From assembly GCF_000204645.1 (NCBI RefSeq), contig NC_015422.1, positions 1,505,001 through 1,569,000 on the forward strand: a DNA stretch of 64,000 nucleotides, in the 5' to 3' direction. Made by a program: the position numbers and the translations under genes. Every line of letters starts with the position of its first letter. The stretch's first letter is position 1. The DNA is from Alicycliphilus denitrificans K601 (GTDB taxonomy: Bacteria; Pseudomonadota; Gammaproteobacteria; Burkholderiales; Burkholderiaceae_C). Of this stretch, positions 17,104 to 26,878 are shown one piece after another. Below the pieces are notes generated by a model. It did not search any database, had not been told where the DNA came from, and saw nothing but the letters and a program-made list of their open reading frames with translations.

Positions 17104-19833
17104 ATGGGGGCGGAGAATACGCAGCAGGCGGATGCCCTGGTCGGCGAGCTGCGGCGGCAGGCGGCCGGCAGGCTCACGGTGTTCCTGGGCGCGGCGCCGG
17201 GCGTGGGAAAGACCTACGCCATGCTCGCCCGCGCGCGGGAGCTGCACCGCCAGGGCATCGACGTGGTGATCGGCATCGTCGAGACCCATGGCCGCGCCGA
17301 GACCATGGCCCTGGTCGAGGGGTTGCCGCAGGTGCCGCGCAGGCAGGTCGGGTACCAGGGGCGCATGCTCGATGAAATGGACCTCGACGGCTTGCTGGCG
17401 CGCAGGCCGGCCATCGCCCTGGTCGATGAGCTGGCCCACCGCAATGCGCCTGGCAGCCGCCACGAGCGCCGCTGGCAGGACGTGCAGGAGCTGCTGGACG
17501 CAGGCATCGACGTCTACACCACCGTCAATGTCCAGCACCTGGAGAGCCTGAACGACGTGGTGCACCAGATCACCGGCATCCGGGTGAGCGAAACGGTGCC
17601 GGACGCCGTGTTCGAGCGGCTGCGCGACATCCGGCTGGTCGATCTGCCGGCGCGCGAGCTGATCGAGCGCCTGAACCAGGGCAAGGTCTACCTGCCCGAG
17701 CAGGCGGCGCAGGCGCTGCAGGCCTTCTTCTCGCCCTCCAACCTCACGGCGCTGCGCGAGCTGGCGATGCAGACCGTGGCCGAGCACGTGGACGCCGACC
17801 TGCGCGAGACGCGCACTGCGCGCGGGCTGGCCGACATCGCGATCCAGCGGCACGTGCTCGTCGCCATCGACGGCCGGGGCCAGTCGGAATACCTGGTGCG
17901 CGCGGGCGCGCGCATCGCCGAGCGGCGCGGCGCGCCCTGGTCGGTGGTGAGCGTGGATACCGGCCGCTCGGCGGGCGCGGCGCTGCACGCGGAGGACCTG
18001 GAGCGCGCGGCGCCCGGGCAGGCGCGCCACTCGGCCGCCCATGCCGAGCAGCAGCGCCAGCGGGAGCTGGACCAGGCCTTTGCGCTGGCGCGCAGCCTGG
18101 GCGGAGAGACCGAGGCGCTGCACAACACCGACGTCACGCAGGCCCTGCTGGACGCGGCGGCGGCGCGCGGTGCGCGCTCCATCGTGATCGGGCGCACGCG
18201 CGAGCGGCCCGTCGCCCGCATCTTCAACCGCACGCTGACGCAGCAGCTGCTGCAGCGCGGCGCTCGCTACGAGCTCACTATCGTCAGCACGCCGCAGGCG
18301 CGCCAGCGCGCGCTTCGCCTGCAGGGCCTGGCCGGCGAGCGCCTGGCCCGGGGCGAGCCCGCCCTGATCGCGCTGGCGACGCTGGGCGCCACCGCGGCCG
18401 CCGCGCTCGCCGAGCGCTTCGTGGGGCTGGAGGACCTCTCCACGGTGTTCCTGATCGCCGTGCTGCTGGTGGCCTCGCGAACGCGCATGGTGGCCGCCGC
18501 CATCACCGCGGTGCTGTGCTTCCTGGCCTACGACTTTCTGTTCATCGAGCCGCGCTTCACCTTCCTCATCAGCGCCCAGCGCGGCGTGGCGACGGTGCTG
18601 CTGTTCCTGGCCGCTGCGCTGATCGCGGGCCGCCTGGCCTCGCGCCTGCGCATGCAGGTGATCGCGCTGCGCGCCGCGAACACGCACGCCACGGCCATGC
18701 AGAACCTGGCCCGGCAGCTGTCCAAGGCGGCCGACCTGGGGCAGGTGATCACGGCCAGCGCCTCGGTGCTGCAATCGACGCTGAACGCGCAGGCGTGGAT
18801 CCGCATCAACGGTGAATCCGGCCCTGCCGCGGCGGCGCAGCACCTGGACGAGAAGGACAAGGCCGCGGCTGAATGGAGCCAGCAGCACGGGCAGCCCAGC
18901 GGCCGCTATACCGATACGCTCGCCCATTGCGCGTGGTGGTTCCTACCCGTGCACTCGGACCGGGAGACGCTTGGCGTGGTGGGCCTGCGCTTCCCCGCGG
19001 GGATGGGGCGCCTGCCCTTCGAGCAGCGGCGCCTGGCCGAGAGCATGACGGAGGACATCGGCCAAGCCGCACTGCGCGCGCGCCTGGTGTCCGAGCTGGA
19101 GGCGGCGCGGGTGACCGGGGAGACGGAGCGGCTGCGCTCTGCGCTGCTGTCCTCCGTGTCGCACGACCTGCGCTCGCCGCTGTCGTCCATGATCGGCGCG
19201 GCCGACAGCCTGGCCCGCTACGGCCAGGACATGGGAGCGCAGGACCGCGGCAGCCTGCTAGAGACCATCCGCGTCGAGGGCGAGCGGCTGGACCGCTACA
19301 TCCAGAACCTGCTGGACATGACCCGCCTGGGCCAGCAAGGTCTGGCTCTGTCGCGCGACTGGATCGGCGTGGACGAGCTGGTAGGCTCCGCCGTGCGCCG
19401 GCTGCAGCGCTACGAACCGGCGGTGAAGGTGGAGAGCAGCATCGATGCCGGGATCGGCCCGGTCCACGTCCACCCGGCGCTGATCGAGCAGGCGATCTTC
19501 AACGTCCTGGAGAATGCGGCCAAGTTCTCCCCGCCGGGCGAGCCCATCCGGGTGCAGGCGCTGCGGGAGGAGGGCGGCCTGCTGCGCATCGACATCTCCG
19601 ACCGGGGGCCGGGCATCCCGGAGGACGAGCGGCGCAGGATCTTCGACATGTTCTACAGCGTGGAGCGCGGCGACCGCGGCAAGCAGGGCACCGGCCTGGG
19701 CCTGACCATCGTGCAGGGCATCGTGGGCGCGCACATGGGCCGGGTGGAGGCCCTGCCCGGGCCGGACGGCCGGGGCACGACCATCCGCCTGACCCTGCCG
19801 CTGGGCGAGCCGCTGCCCGCGCAGGAGGGATGA
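17104..19833 (+). CDS. kdpD: sensor histidine kinase KdpD
   Basis: This 909-aa sensor has the cytoplasmic KdpD domain (Walker A GAAPGVGKTYAML near residue 30, DELAHRNAPGSRH), a USP-like domain (about 250-360), four transmembrane helices (about 420-510), a GAF-like region, and a kinase core with His687 (SVSHDLRSPLSSM), N-box NVLENAAKFS and G-box GTGLGLTIVQG. It controls kdpFABC expression with KdpE. It lies 15 nt after kdpC. Confidence 0.95.
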   Translation: MGAENTQQADALVGELRRQAAGRLTVFLGAAPGVGKTYAMLARARELHRQGIDVVIGIVETHGRAETMALVEGLPQVPRRQVGYQGRMLDEMDLDGLLARRPAIALVDELAHRNAPGSRHERRWQDVQELLDAGIDVYTTVNVQHLESLNDVVHQITGIRVSETVPDAVFERLRDIRLVDLPARELIERLNQGKVYLPEQAAQALQAFFSPSNLTALRELAMQTVAEHVDADLRETRTARGLADIAIQRHVLVAIDGRGQSEYLVRAGARIAERRGAPWSVVSVDTGRSAGAALHAEDLERAAPGQARHSAAHAEQQRQRELDQAFALARSLGGETEALHNTDVTQALLDAAAARGARSIVIGRTRERPVARIFNRTLTQQLLQRGARYELTIVSTPQARQRALRLQGLAGERLARGEPALIALATLGATAAAALAERFVGLEDLSTVFLIAVLLVASRTRMVAAAITAVLCFLAYDFLFIEPRFTFLISAQRGVATVLLFLAAALIAGRLASRLRMQVIALRAANTHATAMQNLARQLSKAADLGQVITASASVLQSTLNAQAWIRINGESGPAAAAQHLDEKDKAAAEWSQQHGQPSGRYTDTLAHCAWWFLPVHSDRETLGVVGLRFPAGMGRLPFEQRRLAESMTEDIGQAALRARLVSELEAARVTGETERLRSALLSSVSHDLRSPLSSMIGAADSLARYGQDMGAQDRGSLLETIRVEGERLDRYIQNLLDMTRLGQQGLALSRDWIGVDELVGSAVRRLQRYEPAVKVESSIDAGIGPVHVHPALIEQAIFNVLENAAKFSPPGEPIRVQALREEGGLLRIDISDRGPGIPEDERRRIFDMFYSVERGDRGKQGTGLGLTIVQGIVGAHMGRVEALPGPDGRGTTIRLTLPLGEPLPAQEG

Positions 19834-19837
19834 ACCC

Positions 19838-20548
19838 GTGACCCACCCGCCCGGCGGCCCGGCCGCGCGCGTGCTCGTCATCGACGACGAGCCACAGATC
19901 CGCAAGTTCATCGACATCAGCCTGCGTTCGCAGGGCTATGCCACGCTGCTGGCGGAGACCGGCCTGCAGGGCCTGGCGCTGCTCGCGAGCCAGGGCGCGG
20001 ACATCGTGGTGCTGGACCTGGGCTTGCCCGACCGCGACGGCAAGGAGGTGCTCGAGGAGCTGCGCCAGTGGTCGCGCGTGCCGGTCATCGTGCTCACCGT
20101 GCGCTCCGGCGAGGAGGAAAAGGTGGCACTGCTGGACGCGGGGGCCAACGACTACGTGACCAAGCCGTTCGGCATCGGCGAGCTCATGGCGCGCATCCGC
20201 GCCTTCCTGCGTACGACGGCGCTGTCCGGTGAGGAAGGCCCGGTCTACGACGACGGCACGCTGTGCATCGACCTCGCCCGGCGCAAGGTGCACCTGCGGG
20301 GGCAGGCGGTGGCGCTCACGCGCAAGGAGTTCGCGCTGCTGGCCCTGCTGGCACGCCAGCCCGGGCGGCTCGTGACCCAGACGCAACTGCTGCGGGAGAT
20401 GTGGGGGCCGACCCACCAGGAGGATGCCCACTACCTGCGCGTCCTCGTGGGCAAGCTACGCCACAAGCTGGGGGACGACGCATCGGCGCCGCGCTACATC
20501 GTGACCGAGCCTGGGGTGGGGCTGCGGTTCGTTGCGCAGGAGCGGTAG
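19838..20548 (+). CDS. kdpE: response regulator KdpE
   Basis: This 236-aa OmpR/PhoB-family regulator has a receiver domain (VIDDEPQIRKF, phospho-acceptor Asp60 in VVLDLGLPD, switch Lys in NDYVTKPFG) and a C-terminal winged helix (LTRKEFALLALLARQPGRLV). It starts 4 nt after kdpD, consistent with coupled translation. An insertion sequence sits 12 nt after its stop. Confidence 0.95.
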   Translation: MTHPPGGPAARVLVIDDEPQIRKFIDISLRSQGYATLLAETGLQGLALLASQGADIVVLDLGLPDRDGKEVLEELRQWSRVPVIVLTVRSGEEEKVALLDAGANDYVTKPFGIGELMARIRAFLRTTALSGEEGPVYDDGTLCIDLARRKVHLRGQAVALTRKEFALLALLARQPGRLVTQTQLLREMWGPTHQEDAHYLRVLVGKLRHKLGDDASAPRYIVTEPGVGLRFVAQER

Positions 20549-20563
20549 GGGGACGACGGCTAG

Positions 20564-21398
20564 GGTGAATCGACATTCAAGAGATCAAGGATGAGACGAT
20601 ACGGGCAGGAGGAATCAAGCCCGCATGACACGCCCGAGCCGCTACGAATTGACCGACGCCCAATGGCAACGCCTGGAGGAACTACTGCCAGGCAAAGCGG
20701 GTGATCCGGGCAGAAGTGGCGTGGATAACCGCAACTTCGTCAACGGCGTGCTGTGGGTGCTGCGCTCGGGAGCCCGCTGGAGCGACCTGCCCGAGCGCTA
20801 TGGCAAGTACAAGACGGTGCACAAGCGCTTCACCCGTTGGGCCGCAGCCGGAGTCTGGGAGCAAGTGTTTGCCATGCTGGTCAAGGACCGGGGCAACGCA
20901 TACCTGCTGATCGACAGCACCATCGTTCGAGCGCATCAACAAGCCGCCACGGGCAAAGGGGGGCCAAGACTGCGGCTTTGGGGCGTTCCCGAGGTGGTTT
21001 GAGCACGAAGATCCACCTGGCCAATGACGGGCAGGGCCGGCCCTTGAGGCTGATCCTCACGCCAGGACAGGTCAACGACATCACCCAGGCCCCCGAGCTG
21101 CTGCGAGGCTTTGCGCCCACGCATGTCCTCGCAGACAAGGGCTACGACAGCCGTGCCTTGGTGGCGCAGATCGAAGCCTGTGGCGCGCAAGCCGTCATCC
21201 CGCCACGCAGTTGCCAGCAAGCACGCCCCTTCGATGCCAAGCTCTACCGTGCGCGCAACGCCATCGAGCGATGCTTTGGACGGCTCAAGCAGTACCGGCG
21301 CATCGCCACGCGCTATGACCGCAAGGACGCCCACTTCATGGCCTTCCTCTGCCTGGCAGCTTCTCTGACTTGGGTACCAGACTGAATGTCGATTCGCC
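20564..21398 (+). mobile_element. IS5-family insertion sequence (835 bp)
   Basis: The ends GGTGAATCGACATTCA and TGAATGTCGATTCGCC are 16-bp inverted repeats with one mismatch. They are flanked by a CTAG duplication (20560-20563 and 21399-21402), a target type used by IS5-family elements. The body holds one transposase in two frames. Both ends and the target duplication are intact, suggesting a recent insertion between kdpE and the DUF3348 cluster. Confidence 0.88.
20625..21385 (+). CDS. IS5-family transposase, expressed by -1 frameshifting
   Basis: The first frame (20625-21002) encodes the N-terminal part, including YELTDAQWQRLEELL and the first catalytic Asp in LLIDSTIVRAHQQA. The second frame continues from GRSRGGLSTKIHL through LADKGYDSRAL (second Asp) to NAIERCFGRLKQYRRI (Glu), ending at 21385. 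The two join cleanly by a -1 slip at the AAAGGGGGG run (20955-20963), restoring ATGKGGAKTAALGRSRGG. This is typical of frameshift-regulated IS5-type transposases. Confidence 0.85.
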
Positions 21399-21560
21399 CT
21401 AGTTCCTTTTTCGCGGGGGCCTTCGCGCGACCCGTTTCCGCCTCGATTCGGGGCCCTGCCGCACCGGCGGCTATGAGGCTTCCTCTTCGCGCAAGTCGTT
21501 ACACAAGCCCGTTCTGGCTCGAAAGCCCACCAGTGTAGACTGCCGGGTTTTTTGAGCCGC

Positions 21561-22244
21561 ATGAGCCCCACTATGGCCCAGCACACGGGGCGGGCGGGTT
21601 TGACGGGCACGGCGCTGGTGCGCCTGCTGGCCGGCATGGGCGACGCGCCGCAGCGCGCGGGCGAGCCCTGCGCCGCGTTCGCCGATGGCCTGGTCCAGTG
21701 GGTGGGCTGGACGGACGCCATCGCGCTGTCCGCCGCCCTGGAACGTCCCGCCGCATCGACCGTCAATCCGCAGAACCGCTACGCCGGCGAGCACGCCGAA
21801 TACGAGCGCGTGCGCGCCACGCTCGCGCAGGCCATCGGCCGCGAGTCGCAGGCCGCGGGCCGTTCGCCGCTGGAGGCCGGCATGGGCTTCGCCCCGTACC
21901 GCCAGTGCTACGTGGCGCGCCAGCAGGCGATGGGCGTGGCGCTGGCCGCGCTGCGCGAGCGCGTGCGCGCCGCCCTGGCGGCCTGCGGCCCCGATGCGGC
22001 GCGGCTTGCCGCGGTGGACGCGGTGCTGGCACAGGCGCTTGCGGTGCAGGAGCAGCGCGTGTTCGCTGCCGTGCCCGCGCGGCTCGAAAAACACTTCCAG
22101 CGGCTGTGCGCGGCCGAGGCCGGGCCAGACGCGTTCCGCGCCGACCTGCAGGCCGTGCTGCTGGCCGAGCTGGAATTGAGATTGCAACCGGTCGAAGGGC
22201 TTCTCGAAGCGCTTCGCCGCCATACCCCTTCGGGCTGTACATGA
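21561..22244 (+). CDS. DUF3348-like protein, first gene of a motor-like cluster
   Basis: About 227 aa, Ala/Arg-rich, mostly helical, with no signal peptide or transmembrane segment. Recognisable blocks are TGTALVRLLAGMG, FADGLVQWVGWTDAIALSAA and FAPYRQCYVARQQAM. It resembles the DUF3348 family (function unknown). The start could be TTG 21552, ATG 21561 or ATG 21573. Its stop overlaps the next start as ATGA, so it is coupled to the MotA/ZorA-like gene. Confidence 0.7.
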   Translation: MSPTMAQHTGRAGLTGTALVRLLAGMGDAPQRAGEPCAAFADGLVQWVGWTDAIALSAALERPAASTVNPQNRYAGEHAEYERVRATLAQAIGRESQAAGRSPLEAGMGFAPYRQCYVARQQAMGVALAALRERVRAALAACGPDAARLAAVDAVLAQALAVQEQRVFAAVPARLEKHFQRLCAAEAGPDAFRADLQAVLLAELELRLQPVEGLLEALRRHTPSGCT

Positions 22245-24329
22245 CGAAACTGTTTTCCCTGGCCGCGTTCGCGGCGGGCCTTGCCACCGTGGGCTGGGTG
22301 GGCGCGGGCTACCTGCAGGCCCAGCCGCTGGCGCTGGCCATCATCGTGCTGATCGCGGCGTTCTACCTGCTCGGCAGCTGGGAGCTGCTGCGCTTCTCGC
22401 GCGCGACCGAGGCGCTGGCGGGTGCGCTGGGCGCGCTCTCGCAACCCCCCGCGCGGCTGGATGACTGGCTGGCCACGCTGCCCGCCGCGCTGCGCGACGC
22501 CGTGCGCCAGCGCGTCGAAGGCGCGCGCGCCGGCCTGCCGGGGCCGGTGCTCGCCTCGTACCTGAGCGGCCTGCTCGTGCTGCTGGGCATGCTGGGCACC
22601 TTCGGGGGCATGGTGGTCGCCCTGAACGGCACGGGCGCCGCGCTGGCGGGCGCCGACGGGCTCGATGCCATGCGCGACGCGCTGTCGGCGCCCGTGCGCG
22701 GCCTGGGGCTGGCGTTCGGCACCTCGGTGGCGGGCGTGGCCGCCTCGGCCATGCTGGGGCTGATGACGGCGCTGTGCCGGCGCGAGCGCATCCGCGCCGC
22801 GCGGCAGCTCGACGCCGCCGCGGCCGGCCCGCTGCGGCCCTTCTCCAGCCAGCACCAGCGCGAGGCATCGCTGCGCCTGCTGGAGCAGCAGGCGGGCGCC
22901 ATGCCCCAGGTGGTGGACCGCCTGCAGGACTGCATGGCCGCGCTGGAGCGCCAGCAGCAGGCGCTGGGCGAGCGCCTTGCCGCCGAGCAGCGGCGCTTCT
23001 ACAGCGAGACCGAAGCTGCCTACACCGCCCTGGCCGCCACGGTGCAGCGCACGCTGGCGGACACCGCGGCGCAGAGCGCGGCCCAGGCCGGTGCGGCCAT
23101 CCAGCCCGCGACCGAGGCCACGCTGGCCGCCCTGGCGCGCGAGAGCACCCGCCTGCAGGAGTCGATGGCGCAGCAGGTGGGCCGCCAGCTCGACGCCATG
23201 GCCGAGCGCTTCGGCGAGGCCACCATCGCCGTCAGCACGCAATGGACGAGCGCGCTGGCCGAGCACCGCAGCACGGGCGAGGCCACCGCGCAGGCGCTGG
23301 GCGATGCGCTGGCGCGTTTCACGCAGGGCTTCGAGCAGCGCACGACCGAACTGGCCACCGGCCTGGCGCAGCAGCTCTTGCACCAATCCGAAGCCCAGGC
23401 CGCGCGCTGGGACGAGGCGCTGGCCCGCCAGGCCAGCGAGGGCGCGCAACTGGCCGAGCGACAGCAGCAGGCCCTGCAGGCCGCCACGGACGGCCTGGCC
23501 CGCCATGCCGCCGCACTGCAGGTATCGGTGGATCAGGCCCACGAGGGCTTGCAAACCCGCCTGGCCGCGCAGGAAGAGCAGCGCCTGGCCCGATGGACGC
23601 AGGCGCTGCAGTCCGTGGCCGCCACGCTCGTCGACGAATGGCGCCAGGCCGGCGCCCAGGCCGCCGCGCAGCACCAGCAGACGGGCGACGCGCTGGCCCG
23701 GGCCGCGGACGACATCGCGCGCCACATGCAGGCCCAGGCGCAGGGCACGCTGGACGAGGTGCAGCGGCTGGTGCACGCCGCGGCAGAGGCGCCCCGCGCA
23801 GCCGCCCAGGCCATGGGCGAGCTGCGCCAGCAGATCACCGACAGCATCGCGCGCGACAACGCCATGCTGGACGAACGCGCGCGCCTGCTCGAAACCCTGT
23901 CCACGCTGCTCGGTGCCGCCGGCCGCGCCGCCGACGAGCAGCGCAGCGCCATCGACGCGCTCGTGGCCCAGGCCGCCGGCGCCATGGAGCGCGCGGGCGG
24001 CCGCGTTCGCCGAGACGCTCGACACGCAGGCGGGCCGCCTGGAAGGCGCGGCCGCGCAGGTCGCCGCCGGCGCCATCGAGGTCGCGAGCCTGGGCGAGGC
24101 CTTCGGCGGCGCGGTGCAGCTCTTCGGCCAGGCCAGCGAGCAGATGCTCGCGCAGCTGCAGCGCATCGAGGCCGCCATGGACAAGTCGCTCGCGCGCAGC
24201 GACGAGCAGCTCGACTACTACGTGGCCCAGGCGCGCGAGGTGATCGAGCTGAGCGTGGGTGCGCAAAAGCAGATCATCGACGGCCTGCAGCAGGTGGCCG
24301 CGCAGCGTGCCGAGGAGAGCGCGGCATGA
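22241..24329 (+). pseudogene. DUF802 / MotA-ZorA-like membrane protein with long coiled tail, +1 frameshift
   Basis: About 695 aa when corrected. Two N-terminal helices (about 5-22 and 30-47) are followed by a MotA/ExbB-like pair: LLVLLGMLGTFGGMVVAL (GxLGTxxG signature) and AFGTSVAGVAASAMLGL. Then comes about 500 residues of Ala/Gln/Glu-rich coiled coil. An extra G near 23996-24000 shifts the frame: the true continuation AAFAETLDTQAGRLEG lies one base over and ends at 24329. As written, the first frame instead runs on without a stop into the OmpA/MotB gene, giving one chain of 912 codons. It could be a sequencing error or a real mutation. Type is given as pseudogene only because of the frameshift. 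Confidence 0.65.
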
Positions 24330-24979
24330 CGGTGCACGCGGGCGGTGAACTCGACGACGGCCTGGAGCCCGCGGCCCCCGTGTGGGCCGTGTTCGGCGAC
24401 CTGATGGGCGGCGCGCTGGGCGCGTTCGCGCTCATCCTCGTGTGCGCTTTGGGCATGCAGATGGAGCTGGCCGAGCGCCTCAAGACCGAGCAGCGCCAGC
24501 GCGCCGAGCAGGCCCGCCGCCTCACGACACTGGAGCAGGCCCTGGCCGGGCCGCTCGCGGCGGGGCGCGTCACGCTGCAGGACGGGCGCATCGGCATCAG
24601 CGGCAGCGTGCTGTTCGCCTTCAACTCCGACGAGCTCCAGCCCGAGGGGCGGCAGCTGCTGCGCAGCCTGTCCGCGCCGCTGGCCGCCTACCTGCGCGAG
24701 CGCGGCGAGATCCTCATGGTGAGCGGCTTCACCGACGACCGTCCCATGCGCGGCGGCGGTGGCAATGCGCGCTTCGCCGACAACTGGGAATTGTCGGCCC
24801 AGCGCGCCCTGACCGTCACGCGCGCGCTCATCGACGAGGGCATTCCCTCGGCCCAGGTGTTCGCCGCCGCGTTCGGCGCCGAGCAGGCCGTGGCGTCGAA
24901 TGCCGACGCCGAGGGCCGGGCGCGCAACCGCCGCGTGGAGATGGCCCCCATGCCGCGCCCCGCGCGCCGCGTGCAATAA
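24326..24979 (+). CDS. OmpA/MotB (ZorB-like) family protein
   Basis: This 217-aa protein has one N-terminal transmembrane helix with a membrane Asp (VFGDLMGGALGAFALILV), like the proton-binding Asp of MotB/ZorB. A short coiled linker and a C-terminal OmpA peptidoglycan-binding domain follow (VLFAFNSDELQPEG, VSGFTDDRP, NWELSAQRALTVTRALI, RARNRRVE). It is expected to anchor a stator-like complex with the upstream DUF802 protein. The start overlaps that gene's stop (ATGA). Its frame is the same as the frameshifted upstream gene, hence the possible fusion. Confidence 0.8.
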   Translation: MTVHAGGELDDGLEPAAPVWAVFGDLMGGALGAFALILVCALGMQMELAERLKTEQRQRAEQARRLTTLEQALAGPLAAGRVTLQDGRIGISGSVLFAFNSDELQPEGRQLLRSLSAPLAAYLRERGEILMVSGFTDDRPMRGGGGNARFADNWELSAQRALTVTRALIDEGIPSAQVFAAAFGAEQAVASNADAEGRARNRRVEMAPMPRPARRVQ

Positions 24980-24989
24980 GGGGCTGGGC

Positions 24990-25545
24990 GTGGACCCCGT
25001 GCGATCGCTCTTCATGGAGGCGCTGGCGCGCCGGGCCGCCGCGCAGGCCGGGCAGGCGCGCCGTCTGCTCGATGCGCGGCTGGCCGTCTTGATGGCCGAA
25101 TGCGGGCAGCCCGGCGCCGCCGACGGGCCCGTGGCCGCAGCTGCCTGCCGCCCGCCCGCAGGGCGCGCTGGGCACCCTGGCCCGGGAGCTGGCGCGCGGC
25201 CACGGGGAGGCCGCACCCGAAGGCGCGGCCCTCGCGCAGCGTGAGCTGCACACGCTGCGGCGCTTTCGCGCCACCTGGACGCGCCTGTCCGCCGAGGAGC
25301 GGCTGCGCCAGGCGCTGGCGCAGGTGCCGCCGCAGGCCGGGCCGCTCAACTCGCACCACCTCGTGCACCGCGCGCTGGTGTTGATGCGCGAGACCTCGCC
25401 CGAATACCTGCAGCGCTTCGTGCCCTACGTGGATGCGCTGCTCGCGCTCGACCGGATGCAGGCCCCGCCGCCGCCCGCGCCAGCGCCGGTGCGCAGCCGC
25501 CGCGCGGCGGCTAGCCGGGCCGCCGTTCGTAGGTCACGAAGCTGA
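24990..25545 (+). pseudogene. DUF2894-like protein with frameshift
   Basis: GTG 24990 has AAGGGG six bases upstream and opens VDPVRSLFMEALARRAAAQA. After about residue 45 the sensible frame moves by +1 (between about 25100 and 25137) and continues PQGALGTLAREL, ELHTLRRFRATWTRLSAEER, and GPLNSHHLVHRAL with MRETSPEYLQRFVPYVDALL. The corrected length is about 184 aa. It resembles DUF2894 (function unknown). Its 3' end overlaps the convergent folA by 35 nt. Confidence 0.6.
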
Positions 25546-26005
25546 ACGGCAGGCCGCCGCTGCCCACGTGGCGGCTGCGCGCCACTTCCTGCCACTCGGG
25601 GCCGAGCTGGGGGGCATGGGCGTCGCCGTCGAAGTCGCGTCCGATCTCGGTCACCTCGATGCGGGTGGCCAGGGGCAGGGCCTGGGCGTAGATCTGTGCG
25701 CCGCCGATGATCCATGCCTCGGAACCCGTCTGCTCTGCCACCGATAGCGCCTCGCGCAGGCTGGATGCGCGCTGGGCGCCGATTTCGTTCCAATCCGCCT
25801 GGCGCGTGACGACGATGTTCGCGCGCCCCGGCAGTGGGCGGAAGCGCGCGGGCAGCGAGTCCCAGGTCTTGCGGCCCATGATGACCGGGTGGCCCTGGGT
25901 CAGCCGCTTGAAGTGCGCGAGGTCCTCGGGCAGGTGCCAGGGCATGGCGCCGTCCTTGCCGATGACGCCGTTGGCGGCGCGCGCGTAGATCAGGTGCACG
26001 TTCAT
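25511..26005 (-). CDS. folA: dihydrofolate reductase
   Basis: This 164-aa enzyme reduces dihydrofolate to tetrahydrofolate with NADPH. Motifs are [32 protein letters not shown] (catalytic acidic residue in the PxDL region is Glu here), [12 protein letters not shown] and [12 protein letters not shown]. The start overlaps the thyA stop by 4 nt, so the two form a thyA-folA operon that links dTMP synthesis to folate recycling. Confidence 0.95.
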   Translation of the reverse strand: MNVHLIYARAANGVIGKDGAMPWHLPEDLAHFKRLTQGHPVIMGRKTWDSLPARFRPLPGRANIVVTRQADWNEIGAQRASSLREALSVAEQTGSEAWIIGGAQIYAQALPLATRIEVTEIGRDFDGDAHAPQLGPEWQEVARSRHVGSGGLPFSFVTYERRPG

Positions 26006-26817
26006 ACGGCCACCGGCGCCTTGATGGGTGGGTGCGGGTCGTAGCCCTCGACCTCGAAGTCTTCGTACCCGTAGTCGAAGATCGACGGCGGGCGGCGCTT
26101 GATGCGCAGCGTGGGGTAGGGCCGGGGCTCGCGCGCGAGCTGCGTGCGCACCTGCTCGAAGTGGTTGCTGTAGATGTGGCAGTCGCCGCCGGTCCAGATG
26201 AAGTCGCCCACCTCCAGGTCGCACTGCTGCGCCAGCATGTGGGTGAGCAGGGCGTAGCTGGCGATGTTGAAGGGCACGCCGAGGAAGATGTCGGCGCTGC
26301 GCTGGTAGAGTTGGCAACTGAGCCTGCCCTCGGCCACGTAGAACTGGAAGAAGGCGTGGCAGGGCATCAGGGCCATCTTGTCGAGCTCGGCCACGTTCCA
26401 GGCGCTCACGATGATGCGGCGGCTGTCGGGGTTGGTCCTGAGCTGCTCCACCACCTGGCTGATCTGGTCGATGTGACCGCCGCCGGGCGTGGGCCAGCTG
26501 CGCCACTGCACGCCGTACACGGGGCCCAGGTCGCCGCTCGTAGGGTCGGCCCATTCGTCCCAGATGGTCACGCCGCGCTCCTGCAGCCAGCGCGCGTTGC
26601 CGCTGCCCTGCAGGAACCACAGCAGCTCCAGGATGATGGACTTGAGATGCACCTTCTTGGTGGTGACGAGCGGGAAGCCCTCGCGCAGGTCGAAGCGCAT
26701 CTGATGGCCGAACACGCTCCTCGTGCCCGTGCCCGTGCGGTCGCCCTTGGCGACGCCATGCTCGAACACATGGCGCATGAGGTCTTCGTATTGGTGGCGG
26801 ATGGGGCGGTGCGTCAT
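26002..26817 (-). CDS. thyA: thymidylate synthase
   Basis: This 271-aa enzyme methylates dUMP to dTMP using methylene-tetrahydrofolate. The nucleophile Cys153 lies in [14 protein letters not shown]. Other family blocks are [35 protein letters not shown] and [15 protein letters not shown]. It is coupled to folA by an ATGA overlap. Confidence 0.96.
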   Translation of the reverse strand: MTHRPIRHQYEDLMRHVFEHGVAKGDRTGTGTRSVFGHQMRFDLREGFPLVTTKKVHLKSIILELLWFLQGSGNARWLQERGVTIWDEWADPTSGDLGPVYGVQWRSWPTPGGGHIDQISQVVEQLRTNPDSRRIIVSAWNVAELDKMALMPCHAFFQFYVAEGRLSCQLYQRSADIFLGVPFNIASYALLTHMLAQQCDLEVGDFIWTGGDCHIYSNHFEQVRTQLAREPRPYPTLRIKRRPPSIFDYGYEDFEVEGYDPHPPIKAPVAV

Positions 26818-26822
26818 TTTTT

Positions 26823-26878
26823 TGAATGGAAAGTGGCTCCAGCGCTTGACTGAAAAGCGCTGGAAGCTCCTATTTTTG
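26823..26878 (+). repeat. dispersed palindromic repeat, copy C
   Basis: CCAGCGCTT and AAGCGCTGG (26839-26863) form a 9-bp stem within GTGGCTCCAGCGCTTGACTG and the following AAAAGCGCTGGAAGCTC. It lies between the FAD-oxidase stop and the thyA start on the minus strand and matches the other copies. Confidence 0.7.
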
